From: JAAYCI01 sp964370445
Lineage (GTDB): Bacteria > Bacillota > Clostridia > Oscillospirales > Ruminococcaceae
DNA: 10,534 nucleotides
Direction of reading: 5' to 3'
NCBI GenBank assembly: GCA_964370445.1
Contig: CAYJJK010000084.1
Coordinates: 1-10,534, forward strand
Part shown: positions 1-7,069 of the stretch, piece after piece
Position numbering within the stretch: the first letter of the stretch is position 1
Layout: the number at the start of each line of letters is the position of its first letter
Notes under the pieces: model-generated
Database searches by the model: none
The model's input: only the letters and a program-made list of their open reading frames with translations
What the model was told of the DNA's origin: nothing
Position numbers and translations under genes: made by a program

Positions 1-87
1 TTTTGTTCATTGGTTTTTACCTCGCTATTCAACATACAATGGATGGGTTTTTATGCAGCATGTCGGATTTGATAGGAGCGCTTGGTT

Positions 88-237
88 ATGATGAGCTTAG
101 AATCATTCAACATTTTGATCCATGACAAAGAAACCGGCCGTGACATCAAACAGGCAGAAGCAAAATTTTCTGAAACAGGCAAAGCCTTGAATGTGAGAGA
201 AATATTTACAATTTTGCGGGAGGGACATTTTGGATAG
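88..237 (+). CDS. Small hypothetical protein, 49 aa
   Basis: A short plus-strand frame starts with two consecutive ATG codons (88 and 91) and ends at TAG 235-237. An AGGAG sequence at 74-78 lies about 9 bases before the first ATG, a credible ribosome binding site. The predicted protein is hydrophilic and reads like real coding sequence: it begins MMSLESFNILIHDKETGRD and ends ILREGHFG. It has no membrane segment, cysteine motif or catalytic motif that I can see, and I do not recognise the family. A frame coming from the left edge ends in TGA at 89-91, overlapping the start as ATGA, which would allow translational coupling to an upstream gene. It points opposite to the defence genes, so it probably belongs to the flanking locus. 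Function unknown; it could also be a chance frame. Confidence 0.45.
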   Translation: MMSLESFNILIHDKETGRDIKQAEAKFSETGKALNVREIFTILREGHFG

Positions 238-397
238 ATACGGAGTGAAAATGCTCAAGCGTGGGGCCGAAAATATAGATGGAATTCACGCCTATATCGC
301 GGGTTAATTGTATGCGACCTTGGCTGGTTTGAATTTTCCGGATGAAATAGAAGAAGCAATTTTTTTCTTGAAATGGAAGCTATTTTTTACCCGATGA
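230..397 (+). pseudogene. Short plus-strand gene relic with in-frame stop
   Basis: Starting from a TTG at 230 (or ATG at 251), a frame runs to TAA at 305-307. It overlaps the end of the preceding small gene by 8 bases. The same frame reopens directly after that stop and continues to TGA at 395-397. The second half also looks protein-like (LYATLAGLNFPDEIEEAIFF), so the simplest reading is one short gene broken by a stop codon. Its last 18 bases overlap the 3' end of the convergent minus-strand gene that ends at 380, so the original 3' end may have been replaced when the island arrived. I do not recognise the product. Alternatively, 230-307 is a genuine 25-residue peptide and the rest is chance. 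Confidence 0.3.
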
Positions 398-910
398 CGT
401 TTTTGATTGAGCGCTTCTTTTACCAAAAGCTGTAATTGCATTTGCACATATCTCAGTTAAAGGCTCGCCAATGGCAGCTTTGTAATTAAAACCCAGTAGT
501 TGCATTGTTTTCAAAGTATCTACGCTAATTAAATTTTGGAGTTGCGCATATGATTGTGCATCTGCTTGTGCTTTCTTAATTGCTTCGTCTCCACCTAATT
601 GTGCCTTTGCCATGTTAAGAGTATTCACGATTTCCAATAATTTAGAAACAGTGTTGTGCAGATGTTTTATGTCTTCATCGCTGATCACAATTCGGTCAAG
701 CTCCGCTTTATATGCCTGTGCAATGCTAACAGCTTCTTCTCTTTCCAGAATAACCTCGTTTATCAGCTCGTCATAAGTGGCTCTCACTTTTTCAAGATTT
801 TTTTCTTCTTTTATGGCACGAACTTTTTTTGTGACAGTTGATGCAGTTCCCTTCACAGCCAATTCAGTGAGTGAAACAGCCATTTCTACTAAAGGTTGAG
901 TATTTTCCAT
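380..910 (-). CDS. Hypothetical helical protein, 176 aa, last gene of the defence island
   Basis: The start chosen is ATG at 908-910 (protein begins MENTQPLVEMAVSLTELA), because an AAAGGTGA ribosome binding site at 916-923 lies just ahead of it. The longer frame to 964 adds 18 residues without such a site. The gene ends in TAG at 380-382. The protein looks mostly alpha-helical: a mildly hydrophobic N-terminus, a charged, probably coiled-coil stretch around residues 25-95 rich in Lys and Glu, an Ala/Gln-rich middle, and a more conserved-looking C-terminus (LKTMQLLGFNYKAAIGEPLT) before a basic, Ser-rich tail. There is no clear transmembrane helix and no recognisable enzyme motif. It lies 75 bases downstream of the membrane-anchored unknown gene on the same strand and probably shares its transcript. 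I cannot assign a function. Position suggests a partner of the two preceding accessory genes. Confidence 0.8.
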   Translation of the reverse strand: MENTQPLVEMAVSLTELAVKGTASTVTKKVRAIKEEKNLEKVRATYDELINEVILEREEAVSIAQAYKAELDRIVISDEDIKHLHNTVSKLLEIVNTLNMAKAQLGGDEAIKKAQADAQSYAQLQNLISVDTLKTMQLLGFNYKAAIGEPLTEICANAITAFGKRSAQSKTSSGKK

Positions 911-985
911 TACAATCACCTTTCCAAATTGGTGTTTCCATATGCAGATTAAGTGTACTTTCAAAAATGCGATTTAGTGAATTTT

Positions 986-1768
986 TTAGTAAAATATGAG
1001 CGATGGAATCTGTGAAATCAAAGCACCTAATACCATTAATATGATGGCCCACCACCATTTACCGGAAACAGCCTCATAGCACCCTTGAATGGATACTCCG
1101 TACATTTCTTTCCATTTTGACTGAACGAATAAAGATTTGTTTAGAACTCTATTTATGATGTTATAGAAAATGTGTACTTTGCGAATTGTTGAGCGGTGTA
1201 ATTTAATATATTCCTTATTGTTAAATGCGTGGGCCTCATCTTTTCCGGCCAAATAGTCTTTATCAGATATTTTGTTAAGTTTAATAAGATTTTCCATTCG
1301 AGGATGATCCATATAGTTTTCCCCGAAAAATTGAATAAGCAATTCGCCCAAATCAACTTTCGAGGTGTTCGGAATGTGGGTGGGGGTTCCCCCTAAGATT
1401 TCATACCTTAAATCAATGGCTTGAAAGCCATAATTGATATCTCTCATATGCCAGTGTATCCATTTATAATTTTTATGTTCATTAACAAATTGGTAGAATT
1501 CATCCAACATATGACGCTCCAAATGATTATAGTTTTCCTCAATATTATCAAAGTGAATCGCCTGTTTTTCAGCTAGTTTATGTATGGAAAATGAATCCGT
1601 TTGCATAGAGTCAAGTGAATAGACGGCTATGGATGTGACTCGAGGGGTGTGCCCATCTTTAATATCATAAAAATTTTCACAAGAATAGTGTATGATTAGA
1701 TAGTTCTGAGGACTCTTATCAATTTCTAAAAATATCTTTTTTGCGTTTTTGTGCTTGTCATATTGCAT
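986..1768 (-). CDS. Unknown protein with conserved-looking His/Asp/Trp motifs and C-terminal membrane anchor, 260 aa
   Basis: The start chosen is ATG at 1766-1768, because AAAGAGGG at 1776-1783 lies 7 bases upstream. The frame extends to ATG 1810 (274 aa), but that start has no good ribosome binding site. The soluble part holds motif-like clusters. In the numbering of the 274-residue form these are HYSCENFYD (41-49), WIHWHMRDINYGFQAI (117-132), DLGELL (153-158), HPRMENLIKLNKI (169-181) and HRSTIRKV (205-212). The spacing of acidic and histidine residues is faintly like a nuclease or RNase H-like fold, but no catalytic set can be assigned. The last 23 residues (from about 252) form one hydrophobic helix starting KWWWAIILMVLGALIS, so the protein is probably tail-anchored with its main domain in the cytoplasm. 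It sits between the GIY-YIG-type gene and the small helical gene on the same strand. Function unknown; an accessory defence role is inferred from context only. Confidence 0.8.
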   Translation of the reverse strand: MQYDKHKNAKKIFLEIDKSPQNYLIIHYSCENFYDIKDGHTPRVTSIAVYSLDSMQTDSFSIHKLAEKQAIHFDNIEENYNHLERHMLDEFYQFVNEHKNYKWIHWHMRDINYGFQAIDLRYEILGGTPTHIPNTSKVDLGELLIQFFGENYMDHPRMENLIKLNKISDKDYLAGKDEAHAFNNKEYIKLHRSTIRKVHIFYNIINRVLNKSLFVQSKWKEMYGVSIQGCYEAVSGKWWWAIILMVLGALISQIPSLIFY

Positions 1769-1775
1769 AGGCATG

Positions 1776-1783
1776 CCCTCTTT
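1776..1783 (-). promoter_or_regulatory. Ribosome binding site deciding the start of the tail-anchored gene
   Basis: AAAGAGGG on the minus strand lies 7 bases before ATG 1766-1768 and only 1 base before the in-frame ATG at 1772-1774. Nothing similar stands at the right distance from the upstream ATG at 1808-1810. This supports the 260-residue form. Confidence 0.55.
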
Positions 1784-1797
1784 GGTTTCAAAGTATA

Positions 1798-1826
1798 CAG
1801 ATAGTTGCATTCTTCACGAATGTCAA
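1798..1826 (-). promoter_or_regulatory. Possible internal promoter ahead of the last two genes
   Basis: A perfect TTGACA lies at 1821-1826 (minus strand) with a 17-base spacer to TATCTG at 1798-1803, a poor -10 box. A better -10, TATACT at 1792-1797, is 23 bases away, which is too far. It falls in the gap after the GIY-YIG-type gene and ahead of the chosen start at 1768. It could give the two distal genes their own transcription, but the weak -10 makes this uncertain. Confidence 0.22.
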
Positions 1827-1861
1827 AATCATCTCCGCTTCATATTTGGAAATCACATTGG

Positions 1862-3160
1862 CTAGATTGTATTCATTTTGAGGGACTGTCTATAATCGGA
1901 TGCTTCCGGAAGGTCTACAAACTCTACGGTTTTGTCAAAATTGCTTCGCACAACTGCCTTTATATCTTCAAGAGAACACCTGAAAAATTCTTTTCTTTTG
2001 TTGATACAGTTTAACTTGTGATTATCGAATGCCTGATGGAGTGCACTTTCCAATTTCGGTGCATCTTCTGAAAAAATCAATGCATGAACATCGAAAACAA
2101 ATGGAACTGAAGCATCGCCAAGTTCTACAATTCTATCCATTGGATCCAATCGCCGTGTCATGCCAATTTTATAAACATTTTCTCCAAAAGAACCGATGTT
2201 TGAAATGATATATACATAGCCGGCCTTTTGATTTGCTTCTCTGTAATCCACTTGTGCACTTGCTTCATTTAATTCCTCTATTTTAGAAAGTATTTCTTCT
2301 TGCTTTGCCAGTAAATCCAGTTTTTGTTCCTCGGTTGCATTTTCCAATTGAGCTTCTAAGGCTTTTTGCGCGTTAAGATAATGTTTCTTTTCTTTTTCAA
2401 TGGTTTTACGTGCTTCTTCAATTTCCTTTTGTAGTTTTTGTGCTTCTCGTTGCTCGGCACGAAATCTCTTTTCTTCTTCCTTTTCGTCTTGCTTTTTTAG
2501 AGCATATTCGATAGCCAAATTCAATTCATCTAACTTCAGCTGTGCATATTCTGCTTTTAAAGATACATGATTTGTCTCATTCATTTTGTTTAGGGCCTCA
2601 AAAGAAGAGACGATGCGTTTTTTCATGCTTTCTACATTATTGAATTTCACACGGTCAATCGCATTTTCACATTCTGTATTAAATGTACGAAGAATTTGCT
2701 TTATATTGTTGTTCGTCATCTTTGCGCCTTTTTGTTTACTTCCATCAACGGTCCAATTATCTGAATAGGAAACAGCTGTCTTGGTTTTGACCATGTCTTT
2801 TTGTTTAGCGCGAATTTCATCTAAACGTGTTTTGTACTGTTCGGATCTCGCAAAATCATATATGGGTTGGTATAATGCAAATTCTTGAAACAAAATTTCA
2901 TCATCCAATTGTATAATAGTAGCCTTTTTTTGTGCAATGATACTGTCGAGTTGTGCTAACTGCTTTGTCGCATTTTGGCTATATTCATACAATTTATGAG
3001 CTTGTCGATTTAACTCTTCGATTTGGTTGTTTAGGGTATTGATTTGATTGTGTTCGGGTAAAAGTTGACTTTGAAGGTGTGCAATCATCTGTGTTTGCCT
3101 ATCAAGTTCTTGACGTAACCGCGTGTTTTCCTGCTGTTCCTGTTTGCCAAATAATGACAC
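1862..3160 (-). CDS. DUF4041-type coiled-coil protein with C-terminal T5orf172/GIY-YIG nuclease-like domain, 432 aa
   Basis: The start is GTG at 3158-3160, preceded 7 bases upstream by AGAAAGGGTG (3168-3177); the stop is TAG at 1862-1864. Residues 5-95 form a Gln/Asn-rich coiled coil. Residues about 90-200 match the DUF4041 pattern (YQPIYDFARSEQYKTRLD, then GSKQKGAKMT and VKFNNVESMKKRI). Residues about 205-300 are a long, highly charged coiled coil. The C-terminus, about 312-400, is a T5orf172 (Mug113-like) domain of the GIY-YIG superfamily: GYVYIIS at 314-320, YKIGMTRR at 330-337 with the likely catalytic arginine, LGDASVPF at 347-354, and ALHQAF and KEFFRC after it, either of which could hold the acidic metal-binding residue. 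The family is widespread and of poorly defined function. Its start is 63 bases past the end of hsdR on the same strand. Likely a DNA-acting accessory; cleavage activity is inferred from family only. Confidence 0.88.
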   Translation of the reverse strand: MSLFGKQEQQENTRLRQELDRQTQMIAHLQSQLLPEHNQINTLNNQIEELNRQAHKLYEYSQNATKQLAQLDSIIAQKKATIIQLDDEILFQEFALYQPIYDFARSEQYKTRLDEIRAKQKDMVKTKTAVSYSDNWTVDGSKQKGAKMTNNNIKQILRTFNTECENAIDRVKFNNVESMKKRIVSSFEALNKMNETNHVSLKAEYAQLKLDELNLAIEYALKKQDEKEEEKRFRAEQREAQKLQKEIEEARKTIEKEKKHYLNAQKALEAQLENATEEQKLDLLAKQEEILSKIEELNEASAQVDYREANQKAGYVYIISNIGSFGENVYKIGMTRRLDPMDRIVELGDASVPFVFDVHALIFSEDAPKLESALHQAFDNHKLNCINKRKEFFRCSLEDIKAVVRSNFDKTVEFVDLPEASDYRQSLKMNTI

Positions 3161-3223
3161 AATAAATCACCCTTTCTAATTCATGTATGATGTCGAATTG
3201 TTATGATAGATACACATTTTTAC

Positions 3224-6175
3224 TCATATAGCACTTCCGGCCCTCGAAGCTCCATCGCTATACGTCAAATTAAACACCATGTCCGACAACCATTTGTTAA
3301 ACAAAGGGTCGTCGTTGAACTGCTTAAACAGTTCCATGTTGTCGGCCATAATGTTGAACATCACCGTTTTCAGTGCCCGTTCGCTTTCAAAGCGTGCATT
3401 CTGCTTGTCGGAATTTTTGATGGCGTTTTGATATTTTTCATCCTTTGACACCATTTCCGGTATCTCCGAAATTTGCCTTCGGATGTTGTCGGCATCGCTC
3501 CATTGGATATTGCCGAACAAATCGTTGAAATTCATCAAAATGGCCGACAGTAAATCAAGCTCGGCCTCTGCCTTTCCACCAGCCATTGCCGTGGGCACCG
3601 GGTCTACCTCCGCATCGGCATCTTCCAATTTTATGGAAACCAAAGTTTGTGCTTGCACACGGTAGCTGTCTAAATCAATGGATTCCAGTATTCCGGCCGA
3701 TAAGTCCTCGCCTTTGGGTGTGGGCAATTTTTGCGCCAAAAAGTTGATGAAAATAGATAGTCTTTCCCATTCGGCACTGCCATAAGGAAGAATGGCCCCA
3801 AGGAAACCATAGGTGCGCACAAAAGCTTTTGCCGCACTCTTAAATTCCACCTGCGCATCCTCTTGAAGTTCTTTGTAAAGAGCAGTGCAAGAGTCTAAAA
3901 TATAATCCAGCTTGCCACGCTCGGCGCCATTCAAATACAGCTCCACAAAGCTGTGCACATCGGTTTCGGTGTACACTTGGTGTGCTTCCATGGTGGCAAT
4001 CAAATCATAGAGTTTGTTTGGGTCTGTCTCGCCGGAAAGAATGGTGGTTTTGTAATAGCGGGAAAAGGCCGCTTCGATATCCTCTGTTTCATTGGCAAAA
4101 TCCAAAACAAAGGTATCAAATTTTTGCGGATGCGCCCGATTCAAGCGCGAAAGCGTTTGCACGGCCTTGATGTCGGTGAGGATTTTATCTACATACATGG
4201 TGTGAAGAAGTGGCTCATCATATCCGGTTTGAAATTTGTCGGCCACCACAAGAAAACGATACGGTTCTTTTTTGAATTCTTTTTCAATTTGGTTGCTTGG
4301 GAAACCGTTGATTCCGGCTTCGTTTAGCGATTTACCGCCATATTCTTTATCACCCGAAAAAGCAACGATTGCCTTGTATTGGCTCTTGCGATTTTCAAGA
4401 GATTTTGTGATGGCATAGTAGTATTCTATGGCTCTTTCTATGCTGCTTGTCACCACCATGGCACGCGCTTTGCCGCCCAGCTTTGCCTGTGCCACCACCT
4501 GTTCGTGGAAGTGTTCCACCATAATTTCCGCTTTTTGCGAAATGGCGTGTGGGTTGCTCTCCACAAAGGCACGCAGTTTTTTCTGCGCTTTCTTTTTGTC
4601 AAACAAGGGGTCACTTTCCACGGTTTTGGCCAGTTTATAGTAGCTTTTGTACGTGGTATAGCTTTTTAATACATCTTGAATGAACCCCTCGCCGATGGCC
4701 TGTTTCATGGTGTACACATGAAAGGGACGGTGCTTTATCACGCCGCCTTCTTCAAAGGGGACGCCGAACATTTCCAGCGTTTTGTTTTTGGGCGTTGCCG
4801 TAAAGGCAAAATAGCTTGCGTTGGTAAGCATTTTGCGCCCCTCTACAAGCTTGTTGATTTTGTCCTCTGTGTCCTCCTCGTCGTCGGCGGTATACTCGCC
4901 CGACAAAGCCATGTTCATTTTTGCCGACATGGAGCCGCTTTGGCTGGAATGCGCTTCATCAATGATGACGGCAAAGGTTTTGCCCTTGTGGTTTGTGCCG
5001 ATGTCGTCGAGAATGAACGGGAATTTATGCACGGTGGTGATGATGATTTTCTTTCCGCTTTCAATGGCGGTTTTCAAATCGCCGGAGCGTTCTGCCCAGG
5101 CCACGGTGCTGGCCACTTGCATGAATTGCTTGATGGTGTCTCGAATTTGTTTGTCGAGGTTCACGCGGTCGGTGACCACCACAACGGTATCCACAATGCT
5201 TTTTCCGTCTTTTTCAAGCCCCACAAGCTGATGAGAAAGCCATGCAATGGAGTTTGATTTGCCACTGCCCGCGCTGTGCTGAATGAGATATTTTTGCCCC
5301 ACACCTTTTTCGTACACATCAAAAAGCAAGGCTTTTACAGCCGCCAGTTGATGATAGCGTGGAAAAATTTGCGTGTGCGTTTTCCTCTTGGTGTCGGGGT
5401 CTTCTTTTTCCACCACTTGGGCATAATTTTCAATGATGTTGGCAAGCTCTGCCTTTGTAAAAATCTGTTTCCACAAATAATCGGTCATGATGCCATCGGG
5501 GTTGGGAGGGTTTCCCGCGCCACTTTGAGAGCCTTTGTCGAAAGGCAAAAACCACGACTTTTTGCCCGCAAGCTTTGTGCAGAACTTCACGCGCGCATCG
5601 TCCACCGCAAAGTGCACCATACAGCGTTTAAACTGAAATAAAAGTTCTTTTGGGTCTCGGTCGGTTTTATATTGATACACGGCATCTTCCACATCTTGCT
5701 TGGTAAGCTGGTTTTTTAGCTCGCAGGTGATGAGCGGCAGGCCGTTTATGAAAATGCAAAAGTCCAAAGCCAGTTTTGTGTTGTCTTTCGAGTACATAAG
5801 CTGCCTTGTGACGCTGAAAATATTTTGCTCAAAGCGTTTTTTGGCCTCCTCGTTTTTTTTGGAGGGTGTCATATAAAACAAAACGAGGCTGGCCGGGTAA
5901 ATTTTAATGCCGTTTCTAAGCACGTCCACCACACCCCGCTTTGCAATTTCGCCTTGCAAGCGGGAGAGGAACCCGGCACGTTTGAGCTCGCTTTGCAAAC
6001 CCAATTTTGAAAGCTCTCCCGGCTGTGTTGTCTCCAAAAAGCGAAACAGGCGCACTTCGTCTAGGGCATAGTCTTTGTTGAAATCGGCATTTTGCCCCTG
6101 TTCAAAATGATTTTGTGCCACAAGGTGGTTTACAATGAGGGTTTCGAGGCCGGATTCTTTGGTGTTGGTGGGCAT
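3224..6175 (-). CDS. hsdR: Type I restriction enzyme, R subunit (HsdR): endonuclease and DNA translocase, 983 aa
   Basis: HsdR is the motor and nuclease subunit that joins HsdM and HsdS to translocate and cut unmethylated DNA. The N-terminal PD-(D/E)xK-type nuclease shows D138 and the E152-L-K154 pair (LITCELKNQ). The SF2 helicase core follows: Walker A HSAGSGKS (300-307), Walker B DEAH (406-409), FTATPK (458-463), a motif V-like VADKFQTGYDEP (644-655) and motif VI QTLSRLNRAHPQK (673-685). The C-terminal 250 residues are helical and would contact the methyltransferase. Length is normal for the family and all key residues are intact, so the enzyme should be active. ATG 6173-6175 directly follows the stop of the membrane-protein gene, with a perfect AAGGAGG at 6186-6192, 10 bases upstream. 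Base composition resembles hsdM (about 50% GC in a hand-counted line) and differs sharply from the intervening gene. Confidence 0.98.
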   Translation of the reverse strand: MPTNTKESGLETLIVNHLVAQNHFEQGQNADFNKDYALDEVRLFRFLETTQPGELSKLGLQSELKRAGFLSRLQGEIAKRGVVDVLRNGIKIYPASLVLFYMTPSKKNEEAKKRFEQNIFSVTRQLMYSKDNTKLALDFCIFINGLPLITCELKNQLTKQDVEDAVYQYKTDRDPKELLFQFKRCMVHFAVDDARVKFCTKLAGKKSWFLPFDKGSQSGAGNPPNPDGIMTDYLWKQIFTKAELANIIENYAQVVEKEDPDTKRKTHTQIFPRYHQLAAVKALLFDVYEKGVGQKYLIQHSAGSGKSNSIAWLSHQLVGLEKDGKSIVDTVVVVTDRVNLDKQIRDTIKQFMQVASTVAWAERSGDLKTAIESGKKIIITTVHKFPFILDDIGTNHKGKTFAVIIDEAHSSQSGSMSAKMNMALSGEYTADDEEDTEDKINKLVEGRKMLTNASYFAFTATPKNKTLEMFGVPFEEGGVIKHRPFHVYTMKQAIGEGFIQDVLKSYTTYKSYYKLAKTVESDPLFDKKKAQKKLRAFVESNPHAISQKAEIMVEHFHEQVVAQAKLGGKARAMVVTSSIERAIEYYYAITKSLENRKSQYKAIVAFSGDKEYGGKSLNEAGINGFPSNQIEKEFKKEPYRFLVVADKFQTGYDEPLLHTMYVDKILTDIKAVQTLSRLNRAHPQKFDTFVLDFANETEDIEAAFSRYYKTTILSGETDPNKLYDLIATMEAHQVYTETDVHSFVELYLNGAERGKLDYILDSCTALYKELQEDAQVEFKSAAKAFVRTYGFLGAILPYGSAEWERLSIFINFLAQKLPTPKGEDLSAGILESIDLDSYRVQAQTLVSIKLEDADAEVDPVPTAMAGGKAEAELDLLSAILMNFNDLFGNIQWSDADNIRRQISEIPEMVSKDEKYQNAIKNSDKQNARFESERALKTVMFNIMADNMELFKQFNDDPLFNKWLSDMVFNLTYSDGASRAGSAI

Positions 6176-7069
6176 TTAATGTTGCCCTCCTTTCCAGTCT
6201 TCAAAGCATTTTTTATAGCAATTCTCTTTCCGAATCATGAAATATTGTTTTGACAAACTTATAAGTTCTGGCATTGAGGACTCTCTAAGCTTTAGTAATT
6301 CATCATTTTGAGCCTTAAAATCTTTGAATATATCAATTCTATCTCTATGTGATTTTTGTAGATTATCTAAACGTTCCTGAGAATACAGCGGTTGTTCTTC
6401 TTTTTTTGCGCATTCCATGTTTTCTTTGAGCATAGAGCTGTACATCAACGAATTATCACGAGCTCTAATGGTTTCATATATATATTCCAGACATTTATCA
6501 ATAGTAGACTCTAATTCTTCATATGTTGCTCTAAATTTCGGGGCTATCTCGTTTAGGTTACATTTGTTTTTACAAGATGAACAGTTATTATAATCCTGCA
6601 GTATAAATGAAAGTGCAGCGAGTTTGATTTTCGCCTGGGTTAAGGACGTTTGGCATAGATAAATTTCTCTAATAGTTTCTTTTGAATTTTCTATATTGTT
6701 TATTTCATCATCATCACTGATACGAAACCCTGTTGCATAAACTCCCATTATATTTAGCGTTTGGTTTACAGGCAGGCTTGCTAGTACTTCAGCAACATTT
6801 TCTTCTTCCTTTTGCAAGTATCCAATGCTGATTTGGTGCTGATGTAATTGCCGGGAGTGTCTAATTGTTAAGATGACACCTAGCAACGTAACTGAGCCAC
6901 CTAAATAGCTGCCAAAAAACATAAACCAATCACTTGCATATATGTTGGGTATATTTATATCTATGCTGAAATAATTACCTAATGCAATTGATATATGAAG
7001 CAAAGCCATAAGTATGAATGGCAAAATCGGGATAGAAATCCACCAATTTTTTATTAGGAATTTTTTCAC
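6176..7069 (-). CDS. Two-helix, cysteine-rich membrane protein inserted between hsdS and hsdR, 297 aa
   Basis: The start is GTG at 7067-7069, directly after the hsdS stop codon, with GAGGAAG (7075-7081) as ribosome binding site. The stop TAA (6176-6178) directly abuts the hsdR ATG. Two hydrophobic segments lie at residues about 11-31 and 47-69, the second containing FFGSYLGGSVTLLGVILTIR. The rest, from about 70, is a cytoplasmic, mainly helical domain with a zinc-finger-like CSSCKNKC cluster (C163, C166, C170), further cysteines at 139, 193, 220, 284 and 288, and a charged coiled-coil stretch near 225-265. The short N-terminal membrane hairpin with a GSYLGG segment recalls putative phage abortive-infection membrane proteins, but I cannot assign it to a family with confidence. 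The gene is much more AT-rich than hsdM and hsdR, suggesting separate origin. A membrane-acting or regulatory partner of the restriction system is an inference from position. Confidence 0.9.
   Translation of the reverse strand: MKKFLIKNWWISIPILPFILMALLHISIALGNYFSIDINIPNIYASDWFMFFGSYLGGSVTLLGVILTIRHSRQLHQHQISIGYLQKEEENVAEVLASLPVNQTLNIMGVYATGFRISDDDEINNIENSKETIREIYLCQTSLTQAKIKLAALSFILQDYNNCSSCKNKCNLNEIAPKFRATYEELESTIDKCLEYIYETIRARDNSLMYSSMLKENMECAKKEEQPLYSQERLDNLQKSHRDRIDIFKDFKAQNDELLKLRESSMPELISLSKQYFMIRKENCYKKCFEDWKGGQH
6186..6192 (-). promoter_or_regulatory. Strong ribosome binding site of hsdR
   Basis: A full AAGGAGG consensus lies within the last codons of the membrane-protein gene, 10 bases ahead of the hsdR ATG. 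It should let hsdR be translated efficiently even though it is fourth in the operon, and it ties hsdR translation to the gene in front. Confidence 0.75.

Noticed and set aside
1..91. C-terminus of a gene entering from the left edge
   Set aside because: Two plus-strand frames are open from base 1, ending at TGA 70-72 and TGA 89-91. With at most 30 codons visible and no recognisable sequence, neither can be supported as a gene.
986..1768. Assignment as a DEDD-type exonuclease
   Set aside because: Acidic and histidine residues are suggestive, but no DxE motif or properly spaced set of four acidic residues could be identified by eye.
986..1810. Longer 274-residue form of the tail-anchored protein
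   Set aside because: ATG 1808-1810 has no well-placed ribosome binding site, whereas ATG 1766-1768 has AAAGAGGG 7 bases upstream. The extra 14 residues add no recognisable sequence.
3161..3223. Terminator or strong promoter between hsdR and the GIY-YIG-type gene
   Set aside because: Only a weak AATTC/GAATT inverted repeat with a long loop was found, with no T-run, and no convincing -35/-10 pair. Read-through from hsdR is the more likely arrangement.
4676..5257. Plus-strand open frame of 193 codons opposite hsdR
   Set aside because: It lies wholly antisense to the helicase core of hsdR, which has intact motifs. The predicted product is Cys/His-rich in a way typical of a shadow frame, and no ribosome binding site was noted.
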